Notes under the pieces: model-generated | What the model was told of the DNA's origin: nothing | Seen by the model: the letters and a program-made list of their open reading frames with translations, nothing else | Database searches by the model: none | Shown: positions 11,079-20,819 of the stretch, in pieces | How positions within the stretch are numbered: position 1 is the first letter of the stretch | Layout of the letters: each line of letters starts with the position of its first letter | Program-made: the position numbers and the translations under genes | From: Poecilobothrus nobilitatus | Taxonomy: Eukaryota; Arthropoda; Insecta; Diptera; Dolichopodidae | Direction: 5' to 3' | Assembly: GCA_947095535.1 (NCBI GenBank) | Contig: OX352772.1 | Span: 164,214,615-164,278,614 of the forward strand | DNA length: 64,000 nt

Positions 11079-11712
11079 ATGATTTTTTAGAATTATATAT
11101 AACTCCAGAAGGTGGGGAAAAGATTTGTTTATTTAAAATTAGAAATGGTGAGTCATTAAATAACAAATTTCATTTATCTTATTTGGATTGGCAACATCTA
11201 AAAATTGAAGTTTACGGTGGCGATATTTCCATTATTGGTAAAGTAAGAAATTCACCAAATAAAAAAAAGCAAATACCTAATGATTTTAATGACGATTGCC
11301 CATTTGCTGAAGAAGATGATTGGGAAATGATTGAAAAATATATTTCATATGTATTACCAAAACATAATAAAAGAATTTCACATCATATTGAATCATTGTC
11401 CATGAAAACAAATGAATATGAAGAAAATCAAAAAGAATTGAAAAAGTCGATGATAAGAAAACGAATTGAAGAGGGAATTATATATATATTGCATCAATAG
11501 AGAATTCGTATAATGAAAAAAATAATAAATCAAAAATTGGTGATAAGCTAATTCATTTTAGAGAATTACTTGAAAATTTAAAAGAGGAATATTTAGATTA
11601 CATGGAAGTTTATTCAGATGGAAGAGATAAGTTTTTACCTCTTTTTATGTATTTGTGTTCTATTATAAGTCAAATTAAGTTTGTACACAACAAGGAAATT
11701 CCGAGAAAATAA
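11079..11712 (+). pseudogene. Unrecognised acidic/coiled protein, Polinton 1 cargo, one frameshift
   Basis: An open frame without a clear ATG runs from about 11079 (FLELYITPEGGEKICLF) through 11500. Reading continues in another frame (IENSYNEKNNKSKIG) to TAA at 11710-11712, so one frameshift near 11485 splits a protein of about 210 residues. The middle is acidic (FAEEDDWEMIEKYISY). It is followed by charged, heptad-like helix sequence (MKTNEYEENQKELKKSM) and a second helical part (FRELLENLKEEYLDYM). No catalytic motif is recognised. It lies between the LITAF gene and the signal-peptide gene on the same strand, suggesting a cargo block. Confidence 0.5.
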
Positions 11713-11768
11713 AAAGTATAAGCAATATATTTTTAGTTCCTAACAAATTATTATTTCATATACCTTTG

Positions 11769-12430
11769 ATGAAGACAGATCATATTTTTTATAAAACGAT
11801 GATATCATATATCATATTTATATTCGGTTTGTTTACTATACAAACCAATTCAATCCCAATTCCTGATGTTAAGTTAGATGAATCAGCTTTTGGAAGCACT
11901 TATTTTAATATATTACTTCCAAATAATGAAACCGTTAAAATAAATTTATAAGTTCAGCTTTTAAAACATTCAATTTCTCATGAACTAAACAAAGTATCAT
12001 CAATTAGTACAACTATATCCATACCAATAACTACTTTGAAAGCAGATGGTTATTTACTTGGAGATAAAGCTGATTTTGATCCTCAATATGTATCTATAGA
12101 TGAAGCCATTGAAGCTTTTAGACAAGAATTGATATTAAAAGAACGTAATATAGATGGAATAATAAATAGTGATTATATGTTCTACAGACATTTTAAATTA
12201 GAATATGCTGCTGATAAAGAAATTCATGTTCGATGTGCATATGATAGTAATTTCAAACAAAAATTTCTCAAAATTCAATGCTTTGAATATCGTAAAATTT
12301 TAGCATATAGAATATCAGTGGAGAGTTAGAATCAGTTCCACTTATGGATACAGATTATAAATCTGAATATACAGTTCTAGATTTGCGGTCAATAAAACAA
12401 AAGTCAACATATCAAATGGAAATTTCATAA
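11769..12430 (+). pseudogene. Unrecognised secreted or membrane protein, Polinton 1 cargo, one stop and one frameshift
   Basis: ATG 11769 opens with a short charged start and a hydrophobic stretch (MISYIIFIFGLFTIQTNSIP, about residues 11-30) that looks like a signal peptide. The same frame runs through an in-frame TAA at about 11949 and continues to 12329 (LLGDKADFDPQYVSIDEAIE, FYRHFKLEYAADKEIHVRC). A frameshift near 12322 leads into SVPLMDTDYKSEYTVLDLRS, ending at 12430. The total is about 220 residues. Two Cys in the middle part may matter for a secreted fold. I do not recognise a family. Confidence 0.5.
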
Positions 12431-12505
12431 TTTTTACAAATAAAATAATATAAAATAATATATTATGTAATTGCAAATTAATAAAAATAAAAAAAAATTT
12501 TTTTT

Positions 12506-13400
12506 TTATAATAAATCAGTTTTATTTATCCATGAATTATGATTAGTAGAAAATCCTAACCACTTAACAAAAATTTTATCATCATTAGTTTTAAGAATTT
12601 TTTCAATCAAATATACATGTTTTTGATTAGCTTTTAATAATTCATATTCAGAAATCTCCTTGTATTGGTTGATCTTGATAATCTTCTAATAAATATGTTA
12701 CAGGGTTGGTAATCTGAACTTTTTTGATTTTAAATATTTCAGTTTTCCAGTTGGGTGTATAGCCTTTTTCAAAAATATGTTTATATTTGCTTATTCGAAC
12801 TGGATCACTAACTTTAAATTTTGCAGACGGAGATGTTTTAATATGATTGTATACAGTTTTGAGTAAATCATTAGCATTATATTTATTGACATCTGAGGGA
12901 TTTTCTTAATTGTTCGATGTTTAGAATTGTTATATTGTTGGACTAGTTCATCAATTATATTAACCCATTTGTAATTTCCGTTAAAACTAAATTCTTTCCA
13001 CATCTTTTCTTTTACAGTTCTATTAAAACGTTCTACAATAGATGCTTTTAATGTGCTATATGTTGAACAATGATTTATTTGATATTTATGCATTAATTTT
13101 TGAAATATTTTATTAAAAAATTCTTTTCCATCGTCGGTTTGTAAATTTTGAGGTTGTCTTTTAGAATTTACAAAAATATCTTGCATTGCTTCTGGAACGT
13201 TTTCTTAAGTTTTTGTTTTTATAGGGATTGTCCATGCATAGTTAGAAAAGGTATCAATGACAGTTAATAAAAATTTAAAACCTTTGTTCTCTTTAGCATA
13301 CAAAACCATTTCTACTAAATCAGCTTGCTAAAGACCATCAAATCCTTTTATTATAACTCTATGTCGTTTAAAATTTCTCCTTAAAATACAATGTATGTAA
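12506..13400 (-). pseudogene. Polinton integrase (rve, DDE) with C-terminal chromo-like domain, element 1
   Basis: Retroviral-type integrase that would insert the element. Minus-strand order: QADLVEM (first Asp), TDDGKEFFN (second Asp), KASIVERFNR (Glu), with 33 residues between second Asp and Glu by my count. An SH3-like part (YTPNWKTEIFKI) follows, then a chromo-like tail (YLIEKILKTNDDKIFVKWLG), ending at 12506. Breaks: an in-frame stop just before QADLVEM, another after the IPIKTKT segment, and frameshifts after the KIPQ region (about 12900). The N-terminal zinc-binding part is missing or very short. The start is not clear because the frame is closed immediately upstream (13400-13412). Confidence 0.85.
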
Positions 13401-13411
13401 TTATTATATAA

Positions 13412-13606
13412 CTAATTAGAAAATCTTTGATTGAAAATGAATTTCCGATGATTTCTATCTAGAATCTTAGAAAGAATGACATCAGTATTTTGAATTCTTT
13501 GATTAAATCTATAGCGATTCAGTGCTATAATTTCCCAATATTCTTGTCGAGCTAACTTAAATGCTGTACTCCATTTGTATAATATATTTATTTGAGGCTT
13601 TAACAT
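13412..13606 (-). CDS. Small conserved Polinton protein (W-A-AR-WE-RF-RI motif), element 1 copy
   Basis: 64 residues from ATG at 13606, directly upstream of the integrase on the same strand. Residues about 12-38 carry W-x2-A-x3-AR-x3-WE-x2-A-x4-RF-x2-RI. An ungapped match to this spacing is in the Polinton 2 ORF at 58510-58737 (11 identical positions in 27). The protein is basic and predicted helical. I know no function; the Arg/Trp-rich helix suggests nucleic-acid or protein contact. Alternatively it may be the N-terminal segment of the integrase gene product separated by a stop, but element 2 carries it 5 kb from its integrase. Confidence 0.55.
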   Translation of the reverse strand: MLKPQINILYKWSTAFKLARQEYWEIIALNRYRFNQRIQNTDVILSKILDRNHRKFIFNQRFSN

Positions 13607-13630
13607 AAATTTGACTCTCTTTTTTATTTT

Positions 13631-15200
13631 TATACCCGTACGATAGGATCGGGTATAATAAAATTACTCCTCCGTTTGTAACACCTCGAAATAAGCGAGC
13701 TAGATATACCTTCAAAGGTATGGATCGCATCAGAAAAAAATTCTAAGACTTTTGAGCCATGTCCGTCCGTCCGTCCGTCAGCACGGTAACTCAAAAACTA
13801 AGAAAGCTAGAATCTTCAAATTTACACAAAATATTGTGGGAGTAATTTGTAGGTTCCCTTTTTTTTTGGTTGAGTTTGAACCAAAACTTAGGGTAGCCCT
13901 CGAACACCTAACTTTTAGATCCCCACATTTTTTTTGAAATAGAGCTATGAAATTTTAACTGCTGATAGATCTCATAAAAATATTAATTTTATTTTTAATA
14001 ACTTTTTTTTGTAGCCCCACCCGTTACGGAGCTACAGCTCCCCAAAGATTCAAAAAAGCTCTGTATTTAAATTGTTACAGCACAAGTTGTATAAGTTATA
14101 TCTTCATTTTGAAAACGACAAACGATTACTACTTGTATTAGCTTTAAAAGTGTATATACAATAAATATATATTTGTGGCATACGGTGTCTTAATTTACCG
14201 TTATGCGAAACTTAAATTTTGCAAAATCCTTTAACCCTTCTATCTTCTAAACGGTTTAAGTTTTAACAGAAATTTTGACAGAAGTGAGATCTTTGAAAAT
14301 AAGTATAAGTCATTTCAGAATTTTTTTTGTATCACCCCCCGTTTAGGAGCTGTAAGGGGTCAAAAACTGAAAATTTCTTATTTTTAAACACCTGTAACTT
14401 GAACACCTGTTAAAAGTTTTTTAAAGTAATACACAAAAATTAAAGCTTCAACATTATACTCTTATTTCTGTTAACAACTTTTTTTAATAATATAGGGTTT
14501 CTTTATAATTGACGAAAGTGTTAGTTGATTTTTTCAAATTTTCTAACAAATTTCTTCAACAAATTTTTTGTATTTGTTTTACTCGATAATTTGAAATTGT
14601 TGAGGATATAATGCGTAGTACAAAAAAATGTAAATAAATAAACAACATAACGGTTGCTTGAAGAATTTTTATTTATATGATATTCATATATATACATACT
14701 TATATAATATCATGTTTATTTACATATCGTATATGTCACTAGTGAATGAATGATAAGAGTATATTTGTATATTATATAGCGCCGTATTTACATATATATA
14801 TGTATTTTATTTTACTTATAAGAAATTATTCTGTCAATGGAATATTTAAATATAATATAATATAATATTTAAAATTATATTTACTATTTTGTACTAAGTA
14901 AATTTAATATATATTTACCGCTTAGTATTAAATGGTACTATAAAATATTTGAAAAAGTTTTGGATTGATAATCGTTATGTGGAAGGTTAGAATCTGCTTT
15001 TGAAGAATGTACATATAAATATATAGTTTGAATATATGTATAACCCATAGTTCTAGAAATTATAAAATTCACCCAAATTATTTTAAAATACTAAAATATT
15101 AAAAAAATAATATTGTAAGCAGAGTGACAGGCTGTGAACATACTAACGGTTCGTACGGGTATCTAAGAGTTGACAAAGGCAACTGTATTCTTCCTCGTTT
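13631..15200 (+). repeat. Dispersed (GTCC)n element, family A copy 2
   Basis: Full-length by comparison with the 37110-38676 copy (about 1.57 kb each). Head TATACCCGTACGATAGGATC, (GTCC)n tract at 13760-13778, tail ending 'cttcctcg' plus TTT. It lies between the integrase and ATPase genes of Polinton 1. The frame inside it at 13752-13937 is non-genic repeat sequence. Confidence 0.9.
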
Positions 15201-15369
15201 TTCATCAATATAATCCTCTTCCTCATTACTTTCTTCAGATGAATTAGAAATATCCACTGCTAACTGCAAAACGATCCGTCCAGTTATAGCAATTCAACTG
15301 CTGAGCGAGCTCTTCTTCTTAACTAAAACTTAGCAAATATATCAAAGTTTTTTCTACAACGCCCATTAT

Positions 15370-16013
15370 TCAAACTACTGGTTTAGTTGATAAAGAAATT
15401 AATAGAAAACCATAATTATCATTCCAGCAGCATGCACCCAATTTTTTAAAATCGTTATAAGTCATATCAGAATTTACATGATCATTATATATATGTTTTA
15501 AATTTAAATCATCCTGCTTGAATATAATTAAAAAGTTAGCATTATTTCTAACTAAATGCTTTGAAATTCTTGTATAAGACTGACATAAATAAAAGCTATC
15601 TACTTCTTGATGACGTCCCATACAAAAATATGCTCTTATGCTATCTTGTTTATCATAAGCTACATCATCAAAATAAATATTGAGTTTGGTTTGGAGGCTG
15701 ATGGCTCAATTACATCAACGTTATTTGAAAATTCTTTATTTCCCATTCCTTTGATTGGTTTTATTAATTTTTCTAAATATTCATATTTAGGTTGATGCAA
15801 TGATTTTGAGTAAATATATATGTTTTGAAATTTAAGCCCTTTAGGATCTAAAAGCATACTCATCATAACATTAGTTTTACCACAATTTGAAGGGCCAACT
15901 ATTAATGCTCTTATACTATCTGGAAAGCATTCACCATGTTTTTTAAATTTGTTTTTTGAGTTTTGATCAAAGTTTTTAACTTTAACGGCATTATCTACTT
16001 TGATAAATTTCAT
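15370..16013 (-). pseudogene. Packaging ATPase (FtsK/HerA type), element 1
   Basis: Predicted genome-packaging ATPase of the A32/HerA-FtsK class found in Polintons. ATG at 16013. Walker A is LIVGPSNCGKTNVMM (about residue 40). Walker B is in the next frame (IYFDDVAYD), followed by GRHQEVDSFYLCQSYTRIS, the conserved Gln/Arg-containing segment that follows Walker B in this family. A frameshift near 15660 separates the two halves; otherwise the length (about 210 residues) is normal. It starts 52 bp from the divergent PLA2 gene, so the two probably share a bidirectional promoter. Confidence 0.88.
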
Positions 16014-16065
16014 TTTTTAAAAGATAATCAGTGATTGAACGACTTTCCTTAACTGAACTGCGTTT

Positions 16066-16876
16066 ATGTCTCATCAAATTAAATATCCGAATAGTAATAA
16101 AAAAACTGTTAACGGAAGAGGAGTTGTTAATTCATTAATTAATAAACTACCGTTTGAAGCACATTTAGCTGGCTATAATTATTGTGGGCCGGGAACAAAA
16201 ATAAAAAAACGATTAGCTCGTGGTGATAAGGGAATTAATAGTTTGGATGAAGCTTGTCGAGAACATGATATAGCATATTCTCAAAATACTGATCAAAATC
16301 AACGCCATATAGCTGGTAAAATACTAGCAGAGAAAGCTTGGCAAAGAGTTAAAGCTAAATACTCAAATTTTGGTGAACGGTTAAATTCATATCTAGTTAC
16401 AAACGCAATGAAAGCTAAAGTTAAACTTGGTATGGGTTTAAAAAAGAAAACAAAGAAAATGCAAAGAAAAAACCTCCTGAAAAATATTATAAAAGAAGCT
16501 AAAGAAGATGTTAAAATTATCAAAAAACCAATGAATGATAAAAATATTATAAAAATCGCTTTGCATGCTGCTAGAAATTTTTCTAAAGGGCAGAAAAAAA
16601 AATTAATATTCCTCGAATAATTCCTGTACCAAAAATTGGAGGACTTTTACCTCTAATTCCTATATTTGCTGGTCTCCAGCAGTTGGAGCACTTTTTGGTG
16701 GTGCTACAGGCATTGCAAAAGCTGTAAATGATGCTAAAAATGCTCACAAACAGTTTAAAGAAAGTGAACAACATAATAAAATTATGGAAGCAATAGCTTT
16801 AAAAGGCGGCAATGGGTTACATTTAAAACCATATGAAAAAGGATTAGATCTTTATTTGAAGCCAAAAAACCATTAA
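16066..16876 (+). pseudogene. Capsid-associated phospholipase A2 protein, element 1
   Basis: ATG 16066. Residues about 35-75 contain a parvovirus-VP1-like phospholipase A2 core: calcium loop YNYCGPGTKI, and the catalytic His-Asp pair in DEACREHDIAYS. In parvoviruses this activity helps virions breach endosomal membranes; Polintons encode it as a separate protein (family knowledge). A very basic Lys/Arg-rich section follows. After a frameshift near the poly-A at 16595 comes a Gly/Pro-rich segment (IPVPKIGGLLPLIPIFAG). After a second frameshift near 16670 comes a helical tail (GIAKAVNDAKNAHKQF, LHLKPYEKGLDLYLKP), ending at 16876. The catalytic residues are intact but the gene is broken twice downstream. 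Confidence 0.9.
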
Positions 16877-16893
16877 CTAAGCTACCTAATAGA

Positions 16894-17250
16894 GCTCTTA
16901 CAAATATCGATTTAGAAAAATTTGGATTGAAATACTTCAATTGTTTTCGAGGAGTTTTTATGAGAGATAATTTACCAACACGTAGGGCTTGGAAATATGA
17001 ATGTGGTATAATAAATTTGGATAATTATAATGGAGATGGAACGCATTGGGTAGCTTATTTTAAAAATGTTGAAATAATTCAATATTTTGATAGTTTTGGA
17101 AATTTAAAACCACCATTAGAAGTAATAAAATATTTAGGAGATAAGCTTATATATAATTATAATAAATATCAAAATTTTAATTCTTACAATTGTGGACATT
17201 TATGTTTAGAATTTTTATTTCATATAGTTAAGAAAAAAAATTATCAGTAA
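16894..17250 (+). CDS. Adenain-like maturation cysteine protease, element 1
   Basis: ULP1/adenovirus-protease-type fold. Conserved parts: LTNIDLEKFGLKYF at the N-terminus, FRGVFMRDNLP, catalytic His in GDGTHWVAY, acidic residue in YFDSFGNL, the oxyanion Gln in NKYQNFNS and nucleophile Cys in YNCGHLCLEFL. It would cleave capsid precursors during assembly. The family-typical N-terminus is present but I see no ATG in frame; the frame overlaps the end of the PLA2 gene region, so the true start may be lost or degraded. The catalytic part has no stop. The natural partners are the capsid proteins encoded just downstream. Confidence 0.85.
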   Translation, partial: ALTNIDLEKFGLKYFNCFRGVFMRDNLPTRRAWKYECGIINLDNYNGDGTHWVAYFKNVEIIQYFDSFGNLKPPLEVIKYLGDKLIYNYNKYQNFNSYNCGHLCLEFLFHIVKKKNYQ

Positions 17251-17507
17251 ATAAAACAAAGCAAAAAAAAATTTTTTATTATTATTAAACTAGCTTTATT
17301 AAAAACTGACCTACATTAATAATTTTATTCAAGTTCAAGATTATTTCTCTATGTTTAAACAAAGAAAGAAAAAGAAAAAAATAATTAGAACTTAATTGTA
17401 ACAAAAACAAAGTTAGAAGATATTGTATATATATATATGAAATAGCCTTGAAAATCTTTAACAAATAGAATACACTACTAAAATATCTCATTATATCAAT
17501 TAAAGAT

Positions 17508-18111
17508 ATGTCAATAACATTAACTTTAAACGGAAATTCTTCCATATTACCAACAAATTATTTTCCCCCTATAGATCTAAACGGAAAGGAATATACCTGC
17601 GGTTTAGTAGATTTCCAAACATATAATTCAATACCTAATATAGATGAAGACAATAATAGATTTATTATTGATGATAAACATAGATTTATTATTAATGTTT
17701 CTTAGAAAAACTTTGAATATAACTAAAGCAGATAAAGAAAAATTAATTATAAAAGCAAATAATAATACATTAAAGTGGGAAATTTTTGCAGATAAGGTAA
17801 GTGATTTTGAAAGAGAGGATACTATTGGTGGATTATTAGGTTTCAGTAAGAAGAAATTATTAGCTAATAAATGGTACATTTCAGATCTTTTTGTTGATAT
17901 TAATAAAATAAACATAATAAGAGTAGAATGCAATATTATATCTGGAACTTATATTAATGAAAAAGAAGCTCATATTTTACATGAATTCTCTATTAACGTC
18001 AGTCCTGGTTTTAAAATAATTGAAGTTCCTAAGAATGTAATTTATTTGCCTGTAACTATTACCCAGATAAGTTCTATTACTATAAAATTCCTTGATCAAA
18101 ACTGCATTTAA
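17508..18111 (+). pseudogene. Single jelly-roll minor capsid (penton-like) protein, element 1
   Basis: ATG 17508 (MSITLTLNGNSSILP, then FPPIDLNGKEYTCGLVDFQT). This is the start of a Polinton minor capsid protein, whose single jelly roll forms the vertex. A frameshift in an AT-rich stretch (about 17690-17705) is followed by WEIFADK, FVDINKINIIRVECNIISG and FKIIEVPKNVIYLPV, a conserved late strand block. The protein ends early at 18111 after FLDQNC; family members usually continue for one or two more strands. The 3' end therefore looks truncated. It lies between the protease and major capsid genes, the usual late cluster. Confidence 0.82.
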
Positions 18112-18170
18112 AGCCTCAAATTGATAGTGTTTAATCAAAATCAAGATTCTTATATATATATATCCTCAGA

Positions 18171-18314
18171 GTCAACCACAACATTTCATTATATTACAGT
18201 CATCAATATATTAAAGTCAGTCATCAAGAAGGAAGGCAACACTACAAATCTAAAAAAAGTTTAACTGCTGAAAATCAACAATATCTGAAATTACTTGGAT
18301 ATCAATTAAAATGA
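18171..18314 (+). CDS. Small ORF overlapping the major capsid start, element 1
   Basis: At least 47 codons are open (from upstream of 18171, no ATG seen), with YYSHQYIKVSHQEGRQHY and a helix-like tail SLTAENQQYLKLLGYQLK. Its TGA overlaps the ATG of the major capsid gene (ATGA arrangement). That overlap, and a clean frame in very AT-rich DNA, suggest a genuine small late protein. I do not recognise its function. The start is probably lost. Confidence 0.45.
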   Translation, partial: VNHNISLYYSHQYIKVSHQEGRQHYKSKKSLTAENQQYLKLLGYQLK

Positions 18315-19494
18315 ACCTTTTTAATGAACCTGTTTTTGATGAAACTATAACTAGTGCTCACTGGTATTCATATTATCCATTTTTAAACAATTTTAACTTC
18401 AATAGTATTACTCGAATACAAATACAAAATCAGAATTTAAACATATTACCTTCAACAAGTCTAATTTATATAGAAGGATATTTATCAAATCAAGATGGAA
18501 CGGCTGTTAAACATACTAAACTAGTTAATAATGCCATACCATTTCTATTTGAAAAAATTAGCTATGAGCTTACTGGTAAGGAAATTGATCAAAATAATAA
18601 GGTTGGTATAACTTCAACATTAAAAAATTATATATTGCTTTATACAATAGGAGTTGGTCTCCCAAAACATCAATTGAATTGGATGGACTTTATTTCAGTT
18701 TTTACGTTCCTTTAAAGTGATTATTAGGATTTGCGGAAGATTATAAAAATATTATCCCTAATGCAAAACATGAATTGTTATTAACACGCTCTGGAAGCAA
18801 CAACAATTCTGTTATATGTTCAAATGCTAATGAAAAGCCGAATATTGTTATTACAAAAATATGCTGGAGAGTTCAACATATTGATTTGATGGATAATCCA
18901 AAATTGAAATTATATAAAAGTATTGATATTGGTTCTGTTATGAAAATTGCTTTTAGGAGTTTGGACTTAACCGAAAATCCTTCATTATCAACAGCAAATC
19001 ACCTAATTTGGAATGTTAAAACATCTTCACAATTAGAAAAGCCTCGCTTTATTATTTTTGCTCTACAAATTGGTCAACAAAATATCGAAGATAACCTTTC
19101 AAAAGATCCCTCAAAATTTAATCATTGTGATGTTTCTAATTTAAAAGTATATATAAATTCTGAAGTATATCCATATGAAGACATGAATTTAGAGTTTGAA
19201 AAAAATCGTTATGCTTTTGCATATGAAATATACTCGAATTTTCGAAGTGCTTACTACAATCATCTAGCATGAGAACCTTTAGTTTCATGGAAGAATTTTA
19301 AAAATACATCTCCAATTTTCATAATTGACACCCGTTATCAAAATGAAGATCTTAAAATGGGTCCAGTTGATGTTAAAATTGAACTAAAAACTTTGAAAAA
19401 AATTCCTGATAAAACTACAACTTACTGTCTTATTATTCATGATCGATTAGTAAAATTTAAACCGTTAACAGGAGAAGTTAATAAGATTATTTAA
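18311..19494 (+). pseudogene. Double jelly-roll major capsid protein, element 1
   Basis: Polinton hexon-like capsid protein. ATG 18311. N-terminal part: MNLFNEPVFDETI, YIEGYLSNQDG, IPFLFEKISYELTGKEID. A frameshift or small deletion around 18690-18720 precedes LLGFAEDYKNIIPNAKHELL, and reading continues to 19272 (ITKICWRVQHIDL, SQLEKPRFIIFALQIGQQN, LKVYINSEVYPYEDMNLEFE). After an in-frame TGA, the C-terminal strands continue (CLIIHDRLVKFKPL) to TAA at 19492-19494. The total of about 394 codons is near but below family length. Three separated blocks in correct order make the call firm; the gene is not expressible as one chain. Confidence 0.88.
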
Positions 19495-19622
19495 AGTTCT
19501 AAACAAAAATAAATGAAGTTGTCTACAAAAAAGGAAACATTAAAAAACTTAGAGTCTTGCTGGGCTTTTGAAATTCCTTCATTCATTAGTGGAATATTTT
19601 TTTAAATTCTTCTGAAACTTAG

Positions 19623-20057
19623 TATAAAGTGGAATATGTAATCATAGACATACAAGGTTTTCGAGATAATAATAATAAATTCATTTTAAAAGAAATTGCT
19701 ATTCTTTCATCAAATGAAACAAACAAATCAAACAAAATCAAAATACACGAATAAATGGCTAACTATAAATCATCATCATTACAATGGTCTGATGGCAAAA
19801 CACATTTTTGTGATGTCATAAATTTTTTAAAAATTTTTATATCCAATAAAACAAAAATTTATATTAAAGGAGAAGAAAAACAATCTTGGATTAGAAATAT
19901 AAGAAAAAATAGTAATTTTTTCGATTTGAATAATTGTGATTCTACATGTTTAAAAATATTGAAGAATCAACAAATTCATTGTTCTAAAAGATATTTTTTT
20001 AACCATATTGGTGTTTGTGCTTTGGAAAATGTATACTTGTTAAAATTGTTGATTTAG
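19623..20057 (+). pseudogene. DIQ-motif Polinton-associated protein, element 1 copy
   Basis: The frame opens after TAG at 19620 and reads YVIIDIQGFRDNNNKF, FILKEIAILS, then an in-frame TAA at 19752, immediately ATG 19755. It continues LQWSDGKTHFCDVINFLK and KIYIKGEEKQSWI, ending with a Cys/His section (CSKRYFFNHIGVCALEN). The same ordered motifs (DIQ, LKW.NG, DV..(I/F)LK, KIYVKGEQK, C..H...CA) occur in the Polinton 2 gene at 58111-58462. The start resembles an exonuclease-I-like '(I/V)D(I)(Q/E)' strand of RNase H folds, so a degenerate DEDD nuclease is conceivable, but that is inference. Confidence 0.6.
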
Positions 20058-20819
20058 CTAATTCAAAAGTATTTAAGAAGAGAAATTATTTTAAACATAT
20101 TCATTTCACTATTGACTATCGATAGTTTTAATTAAATAATTTCAAAAATTAATATGGATAAAATATAAAAGGTCTTCAATAAAAATCAGTCTTCAAAAGA
20201 TTATGAAAGATTAAAGGATACTTCAACGGAATCTACAAAGAAATGTGGAGAAGAAATCAGAAGTCAATATAACAAAAAAAAATTTTGTGAGTAGTACAAA
20301 GAAAAAAACAAGCTAAATAACTCAAATTAAATCATAATTTATAAATTTTTCTATAATTATTATAATTTTTTAAGTTTTTTTATATTTAATAAAAATATCT
20401 ATGGTAAAATGATTAGTTTTCACAGTACCAGAATATTTCATTATCCCTCATTATAAGTTTTTACTCAAAAACCTATAATATTTTAGTTAAATTTACTTTT
20501 CCCTCATTTTACCATTTTTACTGAAAAAAAAAAAATTGGTCATATAAAGATTTAAACTTTTTTTTATACCTGAAAAAGCTGAAAAAATATAGAGAATAAG
20601 ACTTTTTTTTTACTTTTTTAAAATTTTTTTTAAATTTTATTCAATAAAAAAATCAGATTGTTGTAAGATATCATAAATAATGAAAACAAACAGAAATCTT
20701 GGAAATTATAAAATAAAAAAAAAAAATTATATGTATTTCTTTAAATTACAATTTTTATTCTGTTATCACTATTATTACAATTCAATTCAATTAAAGAATT
20801 AATGAAATATTAAAATTGA
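20058..20819. other. Intergenic region of Polinton 1
   Basis: AT-rich sequence with poly-A/poly-T runs between convergent genes. A small Lys-rich frame at about 20153-20332 has two internal stops and no motif. Both flanking genes read towards this region, so it would hold their polyadenylation signals. Confidence 0.5.

Noticed and set aside
13752..13937. 61-codon frame in family A copy 2 (also 41449-41631)
   Set aside because: The same frame appears in repeat copies with differing stops; it is part of a non-coding dispersed repeat.
20153..20332. Small Lys/Ser-rich frame starting MDKI
   Set aside because: It has two in-frame stops and no recognisable motif, and lies between convergent genes.
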